Shown here: piece by piece, positions 22,408 to 33,416 of the stretch
Layout of the letters: each line of letters begins with the position of its first letter
Numbering within the stretch: the first letter of the stretch is position 1
Assembly: GCA_002077065.1 (NCBI GenBank)
Contig: NAJO01000023.1
Span: 716,985-780,984 of the forward strand
Length of the DNA: 64,000 bases
Direction of reading: 5' to 3'
Origin: Cryoendolithus antarcticus
Lineage: Eukaryota > Ascomycota > Dothideomycetes > Cladosporiales > Cladosporiaceae
The notes under the pieces: generated by a model
What the model was told of the DNA's origin: nothing
Seen by the model: the letters and a program-made list of their open reading frames with translations, nothing else
Databases searched by the model: none
Position numbers and translations under genes: made by a program

Positions 22408-22693
22408 CTCGTCGAGGGTTGCGCCAGAGCGCTGTGTAGCTGCTGTGATGCGCGCAGGGCTCGGTGGCTGTACTGCTTGTTATGCAACCTAGAATGAAGA
22501 CCTTGAAGTGCTAGATAGGTGGCTAGTGTGTCTGTGAGTAGCCGGGGATGGATGAAGCTGTGTTCATCTCCTTGATGAACCTCACTTCGAGAGGACCCAA
22601 AAATCTAAGGCTCGGCTAAACCTACCAATCCGAGCTTACGCGCGCTTTGACGCGCCTCCCACATCACTTCACTCTGCCAACATCGATCAATGC

Positions 22694-23815
22694 ATGGCCG
22701 ACATTCCTAATCTCAACACACTCCGAAGCGGACACGGCGGTGTTCGAGGTCGTGGCTTCCGTCGAGGTGGTCGAGCCATACCCGAGAACGATGACACTTC
22801 GACACTTCCGCTTGAGTCAGAGGCTCAAACGAGAGATCGCATCATTCAGCAAACAGATAACGACGCCACTTCCAGCCGGCTAAGTGCAATTGATCTGGGC
22901 TATCTGAAGGACCGTTACACAAAGGAACTGGTTCCACCCGGAGAACCCGTCGCTCGACGTTATCCCATCATCAACCGTGGAACCTACGTTCGCTCTCAAA
23001 CCATCGACACCTTGATTGTAAAGTTCCTCAACAAGAGTAAAGCCGGCGACAGCAACATCATTAGTCTAGGTGCTGGTTCGGATAGTAGGTACTGGCGCCT
23101 CACCGAGGAAACCGATTTTCTCTCGTATCACGAGCTCGACTTCGAGGCAAATGTCGCTCCTAAGCAGGCAGCCATAGACCGAGCATTTGCGAACCCGGGG
23201 AGTGAGCTCACGCGTTGGCAGCTTGAGGATGGTGATGATAGTTGTAGTCATCATCTGCACGCGATTGATCTGAGAGATCTCGCTGGCGCCGATCCACCGG
23301 ACTTGCCGGAACTCGACTGGACGCTGCCGACTTTGATCCTCAGTGAATGTTGTCTCTGCTATCTGCCACCTGATACAGCGTCTGCAGTTATCGAGTACTT
23401 TACCTCGCGTCTGCAGTCTGCCGTTGGGCTTGTGCTGTACGAGCCGATCCGCCCCAACGATGCGTTCGGCAAGACGATGGTCTCTAATCTTGGATCGCGA
23501 GGCATACACATGCAAACTCTCCAACGCTATCACTCCCTTGATACACAGCGGCAGCGGATGAAGCTCGCTGGTCTTGACGCAGGTCAAGGTGCCAGAGACA
23601 TCTATCAAATCTGGGAGAGCGAAGCTTGGATCCCGAAGGCTGAGAGGGAAAGGGTAGAGGGACTTGAATGGTTGGATGAGATCGAGGAGTGGAAGCTGCT
23701 TGCGAGCCACTATTGTGTTGCGTGGGGATGGAAGGGAGATGTGTTCAGCAGAGCTTGGAAGGGGCTTGGAGGAGATGCCACAGACGAGGAAAGGAGGGAT
23801 GGGCCAGGTCAATAA
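22694..23815 (+). CDS. PPM1: Leucine carboxyl methyltransferase of PP2A (Ppm1/LCMT1)
   Basis: A single-exon frame of 373 residues starts at the ATG at 22694. The enzyme methylates the C-terminal leucine of the protein phosphatase 2A catalytic subunit using S-adenosylmethionine, which controls assembly with B subunits. Visible family features are GTYVRSQTIDTLIVKFL, the SAM motif SLGAGSDSRYWRL, YHELDFEANVAPKQ, ILSECCLCYLPPDTA (acidic loop and cysteines), YEPIRPNDAFGKTM and a C-terminal LLASHYCVAWGW. The N-terminal 30 residues are glycine/arginine-rich and poorly conserved. Another in-window ATG at 22690 is out of frame. Identity is clear from the order and spacing of these motifs. Confidence 0.95.
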   Translation: MADIPNLNTLRSGHGGVRGRGFRRGGRAIPENDDTSTLPLESEAQTRDRIIQQTDNDATSSRLSAIDLGYLKDRYTKELVPPGEPVARRYPIINRGTYVRSQTIDTLIVKFLNKSKAGDSNIISLGAGSDSRYWRLTEETDFLSYHELDFEANVAPKQAAIDRAFANPGSELTRWQLEDGDDSCSHHLHAIDLRDLAGADPPDLPELDWTLPTLILSECCLCYLPPDTASAVIEYFTSRLQSAVGLVLYEPIRPNDAFGKTMVSNLGSRGIHMQTLQRYHSLDTQRQRMKLAGLDAGQGARDIYQIWESEAWIPKAERERVEGLEWLDEIEEWKLLASHYCVAWGWKGDVFSRAWKGLGGDATDEERRDGPGQ

Positions 23816-24135
23816 TGTCCACTGATCTTCCCACCCAAGCATGTGTCGGAGTCTTGCATCAGAAGTACCGCCCATGTCGTTTCTGAGGTTCCTTTGTGTC
23901 GCTGCACAGTGATACCCTATATGCGGCGACATCCAGGCAAACTTGCGTGTTCAGATTTCGAGGCTTCTTGTGGTTGCTTTGGCCCACATCTGTGCAGTCA
24001 CTAGCGAGGAAGTGAGTCCCGTATCTCTAACAGTCGATCCCACACCCTATTGCTGCAGATCCGCAGGGCTCAAGACGGATGGGTCAGTCAGCAAGGGTGC
24101 GTTCGGGTATACGCGTTCGACATCCTGCGATGATT
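23816..24135. other. Convergent intergenic region
   Basis: The 320 bp between the convergent PPM1 and HET genes shows no gene, RNA or repeat that I can support. Confidence 0.4.
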
Positions 24136-25938
24136 CTATACAAGCCTTATATTGACCCTGTCCTTCGCCCGTATATCAATGCCGTGTAATCCCCAATTCG
24201 CGGGGCTAGGATTGCAACAGTCAGTCGCAGCCATTAGCTGGTATGTAGAGAACGCCAGCTTCACCGGTCGGAGCCACATGATGCTGTTGTGCTCTGCGGC
24301 TTTGAGCTCTTCACAGACACAAAACAGGGCATCCCCCTCGTGAGTGGTTGGCCACAGTGCTTGAGTGGTTTTGTGGCCCACTCTGAGTTCTAGCTTTGCG
24401 AGACCAAGAGCGCGGCGGCGAAGACTTTGTCCATCGGGCTCGATTATGATGAGTTGACTATTCAGACGCATCGGATCTGCACCCGCGCTTATGATCCTGC
24501 CCAGCCTGTGTGTGTTGAGCGCCAACGTGTCGCCATCTACCACTGCTCCCTGCATACGACGCGGACGCTTTGCACTGAGCACAAATGGCCGGTGCAGGAA
24601 CGGAGCACGAAGATCTGGAACCCATGATGGTAGATGAATCAGCGGCTCTGGACGTGGGTAACTTGCCGCTAGCAGTACACGGAAGTCACTGGCGTCTGCC
24701 AAATTCTGGGCAAGGGCCGAACATACTGCAGCGAACGAGAGCTCATAGTTTGCTGAGAGGCCAACATCCCCAGCCAGGGCCAACAGCGAGTATAGTCGAT
24801 CGCGCGGATCTGCACATTGCATGCTTGACCAATCAGAGAGCAGTCGACAGATATCTGAACTGGTGTTTTCATGGTCTATGAGTTGTTCCACTCTTGGCGC
24901 GTGACTTTCGTACTCTTTCCTGAAATTTGGTATCGGGCTCAATAAGTCAGGCACACTGCCTAGTAAACCTAGCGTTGTGGACATTGTGCTGGAGTCAATC
25001 GAATAACGGCCCCAGTGGAAGAGTCTGTTGTCGGCCACTACAGCATGTGCATGGTTCTCTTGCACAATCCAGCGACGAGACCAGTACCTACGACGCAACA
25101 GTGGTGTCGCCATATTGAGTTTCATCAGCAGCTGAGACTCTGTCTTTGGGTCTGCGAGAAACCAAGCACTCGTACCTTTGGCCAGCCAAGGTGCGCGACG
25201 CAACCGTGTCTCGCTGGCAGGGAGGGAAACATCGCAGGGCGAGGACGTACAGCTATGGGGCGTACAACAAGCCTGATCTTTGATGCGGAAGAAAGCGTCG
25301 AAGCAGGCGACAGTGGCCTGAGAGTTGCCGATGGAGTGGCTGTTACGAAGGCCATCATCTCTTATCGTGGTCATCTCGACGCAATGAGCCAGATACCAGT
25401 ATGTGTAATCTTGATCGTCAGTAGCACCATGGCCTAGCCAAACGTTGACCCGCGTGGCAAGCGCGAATATGTCAAACATCATTGCCACTTGACCATTGCG
25501 TTCTGATGAATCGCATTGATTTATGCACACTGCATCAACCCACAGTCGTTGTCTATTATTCGGAGAACGAAGAACGCGCAAGCCGTCGGCAAGGTTCCGA
25601 GTGATATCCTTTGTCCTACCGTCTACCAGTATGATAGAATCGAGGTGCACCTCCCCGTCCTCCATAGCCCAGGTGTAGGAGAGCGCTTCGTATGGTAGCC
25701 GACGAGACGTTGCCATCAATTTGTAGTCGTCCAGTTCTTGGCTATGCCAGGGCTGTATGCTAGCATAGCTGCGCTTAGGCTCATCTCTGTACGGGATGGG
25801 CGGCAAAGCAGGTCCCAGGTCCAAGACCTCAAGGCTGGCAATGAGAGGATCAGAAGCTGTCATTGCAGGTTCTAGAATCAGAACGCGAATCCATCTCGTT
25901 CCAGGCAGTGTCTCGTAGAGATCTCCCGCCAGATCCAT
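24136..25938 (-). CDS. HET (heterokaryon incompatibility) domain protein
   Basis: A single exon of 600 residues starts at the ATG at 25938; the open frame extends a few codons further without an ATG. The HET domain has all three classic blocks: YEALSYTWA, RLWVDAVCINQCDSSERNGQV and the VNVWLG segment after a hydrophobic helix. RRRYWSRRWIVQENHAH and a DPRDRLYSLLALAG motif follow. Such proteins can trigger cell death when hyphae of different genotypes fuse; large families exist in Pezizomycotina, and most members have no tested function. There are no NACHT, ankyrin or WD repeats, so this is the stand-alone type. It diverges from PIL1 across a 495 bp region. Confidence 0.92.
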   Translation of the reverse strand: MDLAGDLYETLPGTRWIRVLILEPAMTASDPLIASLEVLDLGPALPPIPYRDEPKRSYASIQPWHSQELDDYKLMATSRRLPYEALSYTWAMEDGEVHLDSIILVDGRTKDITRNLADGLRVLRSPNNRQRLWVDAVCINQCDSSERNGQVAMMFDIFALATRVNVWLGHGATDDQDYTYWYLAHCVEMTTIRDDGLRNSHSIGNSQATVACFDAFFRIKDQACCTPHSCTSSPCDVSLPASETRLRRAPWLAKGTSAWFLADPKTESQLLMKLNMATPLLRRRYWSRRWIVQENHAHAVVADNRLFHWGRYSIDSSTMSTTLGLLGSVPDLLSPIPNFRKEYESHAPRVEQLIDHENTSSDICRLLSDWSSMQCADPRDRLYSLLALAGDVGLSANYELSFAAVCSALAQNLADASDFRVLLAASYPRPEPLIHLPSWVPDLRAPFLHRPFVLSAKRPRRMQGAVVDGDTLALNTHRLGRIISAGADPMRLNSQLIIIEPDGQSLRRRALGLAKLELRVGHKTTQALWPTTHEGDALFCVCEELKAAEHNSIMWLRPVKLAFSTYQLMAATDCCNPSPANWGLHGIDIRAKDRVNIRLV

Positions 25939-26433
25939 CCTAACATTGCACTTCAAGAGCGCACAATCCGGACACCCTCTTAAGATACCCGTGTGCCTCT
26001 CTGCTTCACCGGTTTATTTCGAGGCTGCCACATTACTGCCTGGCACAGCCTCAAGCCTGCTACCTACCTCGCATCGACAGGCTGTTGTTTGCAGTACCTC
26101 GCCGCGGCCTCGCGCCTCGACGGCACGTGCATAGACCGATCGTGACACCGTCGCTTCTCAGAGTATTTTGTCACATCGATCTAGACTTCGAGGCTTGAAG
26201 TTGCGATCTGCCGGGATCTGCACAGCCGTTATGCTCGATCCTTGTTTACAAGCATTATCATGGCACGTGCGATACCGCGGAGAGACACAGTGACGTAGCT
26301 TCCGCTGCTTCCTGCGTGAGCGACGGGGATATCAACATTGCCTTGCTTACTTCATCTTCTCAATCAATTCGAAACAACTACAGAAGCCTAGCGAATCACA
26401 CGAGACTACCTTGAAGTCGAGCAAACCGCAATC
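25939..26433. promoter_or_regulatory. Divergent promoter region, HET gene / PIL1
   Basis: The 495 bp between the HET start and the PIL1 start codon contains no coding signal. The last 100 bp before PIL1 is rich in CAA/CTTC, like a highly expressed fungal leader. Confidence 0.4.
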
Positions 26434-27563
26434 ATGTAAGTGGAACAAATACTTCAGCCCAAAAAGACTTGCAACCCTCGCTATCAATCACTCCTTCAAG
26501 TACAGCAAACTGATCTCTCCTCCCCAGGAACGTCGGCCGCTCCCTCTCCATCCGCTCCAAGAAATCCGACAACACCTCCTCCCACGCCTCCAGCGGCGGC
26601 GCGAAACACCACTTCGGCCTCTCTTCGCTCCGCGGCGTCCAGCAACCCGAGCTCTCCAAGCGCCTCTACAAGCTCATCAAGTCCCAAAACCATGCTATCT
26701 CCGCTTACGACCAGGCCGGCAAGGAGAGTGCTGCCATCGCTTCGCAGCTGAGTGACTGGGGCGAGAGCACTGAGGATGAGTCGCTGAGCGATATCAGCGA
26801 TAAGCTTGGTGTTCTGCTTGCTGAGATCGCGGAGCAGGAGGATCTGTTCGCGCAGGGCTTGGAGGAGTCAAGGGGCGTGCTGAAGCAGATCCGTAATACG
26901 GAGAGCTCTGTGCAGCCGAGTCGGACGCATAAGCAGAAGGTAAGCTGTTCCCCCGCTACGTGCGGGTATGGCTGTTCAAAGAACGAGGTGACTAACTAGC
27001 ATTCCCAGATCCAAGATGAGATCCAGAAGCTGAAGTACAAAGAACCCGAATCCACCAAGCTCGTCACCCTCGAACAAGAGCTCGTCCGCGCCGAAGCCCA
27101 GTCCCTCGTCGCCGAAGCCCAGCTCACCAACATCACCCGCCAAAAGTTCAAGGAAGCTTACGATGTCCACACCGCCGCAGTGATCGAGCGCGCTGAAAAA
27201 CAAATCCTCCTCGCGCAGCAAGCCCGCCGTCTCGTGAACCTCCTAGACGACACGCCGATCGTGCCAGGCGAGGAGCGTCCAGCGTACACCGCCGGCGAGC
27301 AGGCGAGGGAGGTGCTCAACGATGCCGAGACTGGGCTGCGAGGATGGCAAGCGAGGAACGATCCCGTGCATAGCCAGGCCGGCAGGATGGGAGTGAATGC
27401 TATGCCTGGGCATCAGGAGGGTGGCGTGCAGAATGTGGCGCCACCGCAGACGGAGCATTTGAGTAATGAACAGAGGGTTGAGGCTGTGGAGAGGGCGCAG
27501 GAGCAGGCGCCTAGTGCGCCTTACCCGGTTGCGGAGGAGGAGAGGGTTGCTACTGCTGTTTAA
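26434..27563 (+). CDS. PIL1: Eisosome core component Pil1/Lsp1 (BAR-domain protein)
   Basis: Three coding pieces join: the bases AT at 26434-26435, then 26528-26939 and 27009-27563, giving 322 residues. The first intron (donor GTAAGT) splits the start codon itself, AT|G, so translation reads MNVGRSLSIRSKKSDN. The BAR domain runs through LRGVQQPELSKRLYKLIKSQNHAISAYDQAGK, SRGVLKQIRNTE, then LVRAEAQSLVAEAQLTNITRQKFKEAY and HTAAVIERAEKQILLA, as in yeast Pil1 and Lsp1. These proteins assemble under the plasma membrane and shape the furrows (MCC/eisosomes) that respond to sphingolipid and nutrient signals. The C-terminus is acidic and disordered, as usual. No ATG in the second exon gives this N-terminus, which supports the split-start model. 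Confidence 0.93.
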
Positions 27564-27634
27564 ATGATGTGATGGATGGGCAGATTAAGGGCTGGGCACA
27601 TTGTGTCCGGGAGGGAGGTAATGGTAATGGCAGT

Positions 27635-28288
27635 TTATATTTGATCGATTAGAGTTCCCTCGTCCCTTACGTTCTCCGTCTGCATTGCCTCTGCGAGTGC
27701 CACCTCAAGCTCCTCCTGCATCTCCTTCCTTGTCGGTAATACGTCTCGTTGCTTCCACTTGTCCAGCATCGGAACATCCAGTCTCCATTGCTCGGTGATC
27801 CGGATAGGTAGCATGGTGACCGGCATGATTGTCAGGTGGCGACCGTCGCTTATATCACGAGTTGTGGAAGGCGAAGGGCAGTGCCAGAGCGAGCGTCGGT
27901 CATCACGGGCCCAGAAGTTGGGCATGTCCGCTGTAAGGTAGGCAAAGATGATGGCTTGCTGGGGATTGGTTTGCTCGACGGCCTGCTTGCTTTTGGCGAT
28001 GAACCGATCTGGATAGGAGTCGCTTGACGCCATCTTCAGGATGCATGAAGCGAATTCCCACGGCCGTTTCCCAGTGCCTGACCAGATCCGAGCAGTGTCT
28101 GCGACCCGGTCGAGGAATCGACTCCGGTGGTCACATTGCAATTCGCCACGAGCTATATAGGCTGGACATAGCCTTGAATCGTGGGCCACCAGGTCGTATA
28201 TGCAATCGAGATCGACGCGTACGGACGAGAGCATTTGTAGCTTCTGGCTCGCAGCGTTGAAACGAGGGATTGAAGGAAGCTCAGGCAA
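27635..28288 (-). CDS. Hypothetical protein, 5' end unresolved
   Basis: A frame of about 217 codons is open from 28288 to a stop at 27635 and lacks an upstream ATG. In-frame sequence continues upstream past 28288 to a plausible acceptor (CAACAG near 28339), so at least one earlier exon is likely; the first internal ATG is at 28234. The protein has a helical central part (FLDRVADTARIWSG, ASCILKMASS), a Trp/Arg-rich stretch (NFWARDDRRSLWHC) and an acidic C-terminal helix (EMQEELEVALAEAMQTE). I do not recognise a family. It converges on PIL1 with only 71 bp between stops. Confidence 0.5.
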   Translation of the reverse strand: MPELPSIPRFNAASQKLQMLSSVRVDLDCIYDLVAHDSRLCPAYIARGELQCDHRSRFLDRVADTARIWSGTGKRPWEFASCILKMASSDSYPDRFIAKSKQAVEQTNPQQAIIFAYLTADMPNFWARDDRRSLWHCPSPSTTRDISDGRHLTIMPVTMLPIRITEQWRLDVPMLDKWKQRDVLPTRKEMQEELEVALAEAMQTENVRDEGTLIDQI

Positions 28289-29013
28289 CTCAGGTCCGTC
28301 AACGCTCTCGTGGAGCCTGGACTGGGAAGACGCATGGTCTGTTGACTGGCGTCACTCGCAAGAGACTCAGCGTTGACTGTGCATCTTCTGTGCCATTAGG
28401 CTAAAGAGTGCGACTGATGACATGAAGAGCACAAGATTGTAGAACTGGAACACGGTTAGTGAGTGTACTGAGGACGAGGCACAGGACTATCTGACGGCAT
28501 TGCGCGAGTACGCGCTCTCTTCGGCCTCCGTACGAGCTTCGACGAAGAGACGTCGAAGGTTGGGCAGGTTGGAGGGCTGTAAGATTACTGTCACCATGTG
28601 TGTAGGCTTTTTGGGACGCAAACAACTTACCATGTTGTCATAGGGCTACAGACGACAGTTCTTGTCGACGGCCAGATCAGCTCATCATTCGCTCGCACCG
28701 TCAGCAATAGGCAGTGCAGTCGAAGCTTTGGAGCGCTGGATGCTTGTAGGGAGGAAGTCGATGCCTTGGCGCGCCGCTGACTACACCTTCACGGTAACAA
28801 TGGGAATACTGATTTCATACATCAATCTACACAGGCTCTGCTCTACAATAACCCGACGGTTCCCCAAATTCCCGTTTCAGTATTTGACTGGCATAGCTCT
28901 TCAATTGCCTCGAACGAAGTCTGGAAAGCGGACCACATCGTTGCACTCGCATGTGGAACACCTAGGCTACCTCCTCTCGAGGATCACCAGGCTGCGGCCA
29001 CATATCACACGTT
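28289..29013. other. Region upstream of AP-1 beta; may hide exon(s) of the hypothetical gene
   Basis: These 725 bp separate two divergent genes. Short frames on both strands show no family similarity. The left half probably holds the missing first exon(s) of the hypothetical minus-strand gene; the right half is the AP-1 beta promoter and leader. Confidence 0.35.
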
Positions 29014-31326
29014 ATGGCAGTCAACAGGCTACGGAGCGCGCTCGCCACGCCGCGCAAGGGAGAAACATTTGAGCTGCGATCAGGTCTGGTCTCGCAATAT
29101 GCATGGGAGCGCAAGGAAGCGATCCAGAAGACCATTATGAGCATGACCCTGGGCAAAGATGTCTCGTCACTCTTCCCAGATGTGCTGAAGAATATCGCGA
29201 CGCCAGACCTGGACCAGAAGAAGCTTGTCTACCTCTACCTCATGAACTACGCAAAGTCGCATCCAGACTTGTGTATCTTGGCTGTGAACACATTCGTGCA
29301 GGATACCGAGGATCCGAATCCCTTGATACGAGCCCTGGCCATACGGACGATGGGGTGCATTCGGGTGGAGAAGATGGTGGATTACATGGAGGAGCCATTA
29401 CGGAAGACGTGTAAGGATGAGTCGCCCTATGTGCGGAAGACAGCAGCGCTTTGTGTTGCGAAGTTGTTCGATTTGAACCCCACACTGGCGATAGAGGAGG
29501 GTTTTATCGAGATTTTACAAGAGATGATCGGCGACTCAAATCCCATGGTCGTAGCAAACTCCATCACAGCTCTCTCGGAGATCATGGAAACTGCACCGGA
29601 GACGCAAGCTCTGGTCGTTACGAGCGCGAAGCTGAAGAAGATGCTTCTCGCCCTTGCAGAATGCACAGAATGGGGACGAATAACGATACTCACAACCTTG
29701 GCCGACTATCAAGCTCTGGATGCGAAGGAGGCAGAACATATCTGCGAGCGCGTCTCCCCTCAATTCCAACACGTAAATCCCGCTGTGGTCCTTGCAGCCG
29801 TCAAGGTCGTATTCCTACACATGCAACACATCTCGAATCCCACGCTCCAAGCACTCTACAGCAAGAAGATGGCGCCTCCTCTCGTCACTCTGGTGTCCTC
29901 GAAACCTGAAGTCCAGTACGTGGCACTCCGGAACATCGATCTCCTGTTACAGAAGCAGCCCGGTATACTGGACAAGGAGATGCGTGTCTTCTTCTGCAAA
30001 TACAACGACCCACCTTACCTCAAGCTCACAAAACTCGAGATCATGGTCCGAATAGCAAATGCCCAGAACGCCGATACCCTCCTCGCAGAACTCAAAGAAT
30101 ACGCCCTTGAAGTCGACATGGATTTCGTGCGGAAAGCTGTCCGTGCCATCGGTCAAGTGGCGATTAAGATCGATTCGTGCGCTGAGAAGGCCGTGAATGT
30201 GCTACTGGAGCTGATCAACACTAAGGTTGGGTACGTGGTGCAGGAAGTCATTGTGGTGATCAAGGACATCTTCCGACGGTATCCGGGTTATGAGGGCATC
30301 ATTCCGACCCTATGCCAGTGTATCGATGATCTGGACGAGCCACTTGCGAGGGGTAGTTTGATCTGGATCGTTGGCGAGTACGCGGAGAAGATCTCTAATG
30401 CTGCGGAGATACTGGGAGGGTTCGTGGAGGGGTTTGATGAGGAGTTCACACAGGTATGTTGGGTGATGGTACATTTGCGAAGCACTGGTGGAAGCTGACA
30501 AGATCTTCAGACACAACTTCAGATCCTTACAGCAGTAGTGAAGCTCTTCCTCAAGACTCCCGACGCAGCACAAGGGCTCGTACAGAAGGTCTTGCAAGCC
30601 GCAACATCATCATCCGATAACCCCGATCTCCGTGATCGAGCATACGTCTACTGGCGACTCCTCTCTTCCGATCCACAAATAGCGAAGTCCATCGTCCTCT
30701 CACCTCGACCACAGATAACCTCCACGATACCCGTACTACCGCCGGCACTACTAGAACAGCTCCTACCGAATCTCAGCACACTATCAAGCGTCTACCACAA
30801 AGTCCCCTCCAGCTTCTTGGGCAAAGGCAGAAGCTCAGCACTACAAGCAGCCGCCATCGAGGAAGCGCGGGAAGAAGCACGCGAGAACCCCATAGCTGCC
30901 AGCGCAGTCAGCGCCGCTGTCGCAGGAAAGAACAGCGGCACAGCCACCACAGCCGAGAACCTACTGGACATCGACTTTGATGGCGCAGCGCCTGCGTCCC
31001 TCTCCAAAACCCCTTCAGCGGGCGGCACTGGGCTAGAAGGTCTAGCGGGTACACCGCAACGTGCGATTAGTCCAACGGGCAGCAATGGTGGGTCCGGCAA
31101 TGGAAATGGTGCTGCGAGTGGAGGTATGGGCGATTTGATGGGCATGTTCGGGAATGGAGCACCGGGTGCTGTGGGTGGGCAGGGTGGGTTTGGGGACGAG
31201 GATCTGATGAATGGATTTGCGGGAATGAGTATGAATGGGAACGGAGCGCAGCCGCCACCGGCACAGACGCAGTTGGATGGAGCGAGTGGAAAGAAGAGTA
31301 GTCAGGATTTGCTAGGGCTGTTCTGA
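29014..31326 (+). CDS. APL2: AP-1 adaptor complex beta-adaptin (Apl2)
   Basis: Exons 29014-30453 and 30511-31326 join in phase 0 ([14 protein letters not shown]) to give 751 residues. The start is the typical [22 protein letters not shown]. The trunk is an alpha-solenoid of HEAT/ARM repeats ([73 protein letters not shown]), followed by [14 protein letters not shown] and a Gly/Asn-rich hinge. It lacks a C-terminal ear domain, as yeast Apl2 does. The hinge contains LLDIDFDG and ends DLLGLF, which resemble clathrin-box motifs. The protein is the large beta subunit of the AP-1 complex, which sorts clathrin-coated cargo at the trans-Golgi network and endosomes. Confidence 0.95.
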
Positions 31327-32005
31327 GGCGATGAAAAGAGGTGAGGCCGAGACATGGACCTCGGATTCCGCACCTGGCGAGCGGAATATAAGAATGATTG
31401 CGCGACCGACCGCGAGAGCCGAGCGACGTTACCTGGACCATGCAATCGATGGCAGAGGGACTCGCTCGCCGTAATCGCTTAGTCGAGTCGGGTCGCGACG
31501 AGGTCACGGCCATCGTAGGGCCAACTGCGGAGACAAGCGGGCCAGCATAGTCATGCGAGATCGTTGACAGAACGGTCATTTAGCGTACACGAGCGATGTT
31601 GAAGCGACACGCACCTGCTATCACACTTCATCATACAAGCCATGACACATGCACCCATGTGTCCAATGCGTCTTACATTGGCCTTCTGGACGGAGATAAG
31701 GGGGAGTTTGTACCTTGCGCTTGTGAGATGACGCTAGGCGATTTGGCCAGCTTTACTTGAGCCTCAAGATATGAAACATGTGTTACATACTGCATTTCTA
31801 CTATCATATATCGTGACTTGTCAATTTGTTGTCATTCGCTCGTTAGACATCCTGCTGCGATCACGGGACCTCGAGTCGACACAGTACTCTATCTTCTGGG
31901 ATACATGCGAACCACCTTTCCTTCACGATAATGTCCCGATAAGGACCGCACTCGACATCTTCCCGTCTGAACTCAGCGACTTTGGATTCGACCACGACTC
32001 TCACG
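31327..32005. other. Intergenic region upstream of SCJ1
   Basis: The 679 bp between APL2 and SCJ1, both on the plus strand, contains only short frames with no recognisable product. It must hold the APL2 terminator and the SCJ1 promoter; I see no clear unfolded-protein-response element. Confidence 0.4.
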
Positions 32006-33235
32006 ATGATATCTCGACTTCTGTTCTTTGGTCTGTTGGCCCTCTTGCCACTCCTCGTCCTAGCCGCCGAGGACTACTACAAAATCCTCGATGTCTCTAA
32101 AGACGCCGACGAGCGACAGCTGAAGAAGGCATATCGGAAGCTTTCGAAGCAATACCACCCCGACAAGAACCCAGACAACCCAAAAGCCCACGAGAAATTC
32201 GTCGAAGTCAGCGAGGCCTACGATGTACTCAGTGATGAGGAGCTGAGGAAGATATATAATCAGTACGGTCATGAGGGCGTAGCGCAGCATAAGCAAGGCG
32301 GACAGCGAGGAGGCGGTCGAGATCCATTCGACGTCTTCAGCTCATTCTTCGGCGGGGGAGGGCACTTTGGCCGCGGCCAACGACGAGGCCCAAACATGGA
32401 GGTCAGAGTGCACATGCCCCTACGAGATTTCTACGTGGGAGCGGAGCATGAGTTCAAAGTAGAAAAACAAGCCATCTGCTCCGCTTGCCAGGGCTCAGGG
32501 AGCAAAGACGGCGTGCGCGAGACGTGCACGAAATGCAAAGGCCAAGGCGCGATCTTGCAGAAACACATGCTCGCGCCGGGGATCTTCCAGCAGGTACAAA
32601 TGCAGTGCGATCAATGCGGTGGGCAGCGGAGTACAGTGAAACATGCGTGCGCGACGTGTAAGGGGCAGAGGGTGGTGAGGGCAGAGGAGGGGTATGAGCT
32701 TGTTATTGAACGGGGCATGCCCGCGGGTGTGAGGGTGAATTACGAGAATGAAGGCGATGAGTCGCCCGACTTCGAAGCTGGGGATCTAGTCGTCAACGTC
32801 GTGGAGAAAGACCCCGAACTCGGCGGCGACGCAAAGACGCAAACAGACGGCACCTTCTTTCGTCGCAAAGGCCCCAATCTCTTCTGGCGCGAAGTGCTCT
32901 CCTTACGGGAAGCATGGATGGGCGGCTGGACGCGCAATCTCACACACCTCGATAACCACATCGTGCAGCTCTCGCGACCAGTCGGCACCGTGGTCCAGCC
33001 AGGGACGGTGGAGATTATCGCGAACGAAGGCATGCCCGTCTGGCAGCAAGGCGAGAGTGGCGATCTGGGTTTCGGCGCGCTGCACGTGGAGTATATGGTT
33101 GTGCTGCCAGATCAGATGGAGAAGGGGATGGGAAAGGACTTTTCCGCGCTGTGGGAGAAGTGGCGGAAGAAGACGGGCGTGGATTTGGGGAGGGATAGTG
33201 GACGGCCGGCTGGAGGGGTGAGGGATGAGCTGTAG
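32006..33235 (+). CDS. SCJ1: ER-lumenal DnaJ (Hsp40) co-chaperone Scj1
   Basis: A single exon of 409 residues starts at the ATG at 32006. A signal peptide (MISRLLFFGLLALLPLLVLA) leads straight into a J domain (DYYKILDVSKDADERQLKKAYRKLS, HPD, SEAYDVLSDEELR), then a Gly/Phe-rich region. Four zinc-binding CxxCxGxG-type repeats follow (CSACQGSG, CTKCKGQG, CDQCGGQR, CATCKGQR), then the two C-terminal beta domains. This is the type I DnaJ layout of yeast Scj1, which stimulates BiP/Kar2 ATPase during folding in the ER lumen. The protein ends in RDEL, a KDEL-like ER retrieval tail, which agrees with the signal peptide. It converges on a Zn2Cys6 factor gene 181 bp away. Confidence 0.95.
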   Translation: MISRLLFFGLLALLPLLVLAAEDYYKILDVSKDADERQLKKAYRKLSKQYHPDKNPDNPKAHEKFVEVSEAYDVLSDEELRKIYNQYGHEGVAQHKQGGQRGGGRDPFDVFSSFFGGGGHFGRGQRRGPNMEVRVHMPLRDFYVGAEHEFKVEKQAICSACQGSGSKDGVRETCTKCKGQGAILQKHMLAPGIFQQVQMQCDQCGGQRSTVKHACATCKGQRVVRAEEGYELVIERGMPAGVRVNYENEGDESPDFEAGDLVVNVVEKDPELGGDAKTQTDGTFFRRKGPNLFWREVLSLREAWMGGWTRNLTHLDNHIVQLSRPVGTVVQPGTVEIIANEGMPVWQQGESGDLGFGALHVEYMVVLPDQMEKGMGKDFSALWEKWRKKTGVDLGRDSGRPAGGVRDEL

Positions 33236-33416
33236 GATATTTCGGAGGTGATAGACTTTCTAGACTATGGTTTTCGAATCACTTGACACACGTGACTTGA
33301 CGTTTCTTCTGTACAGACGGCGTTCGTCTAGCGGATCGCAGACCATGTTGCAAAGCTCCTTCAGTCTACAGGCGTTGGGATCTAGGCGCAAATGAAGCAA
33401 AGACGCCCTCTAGCCC

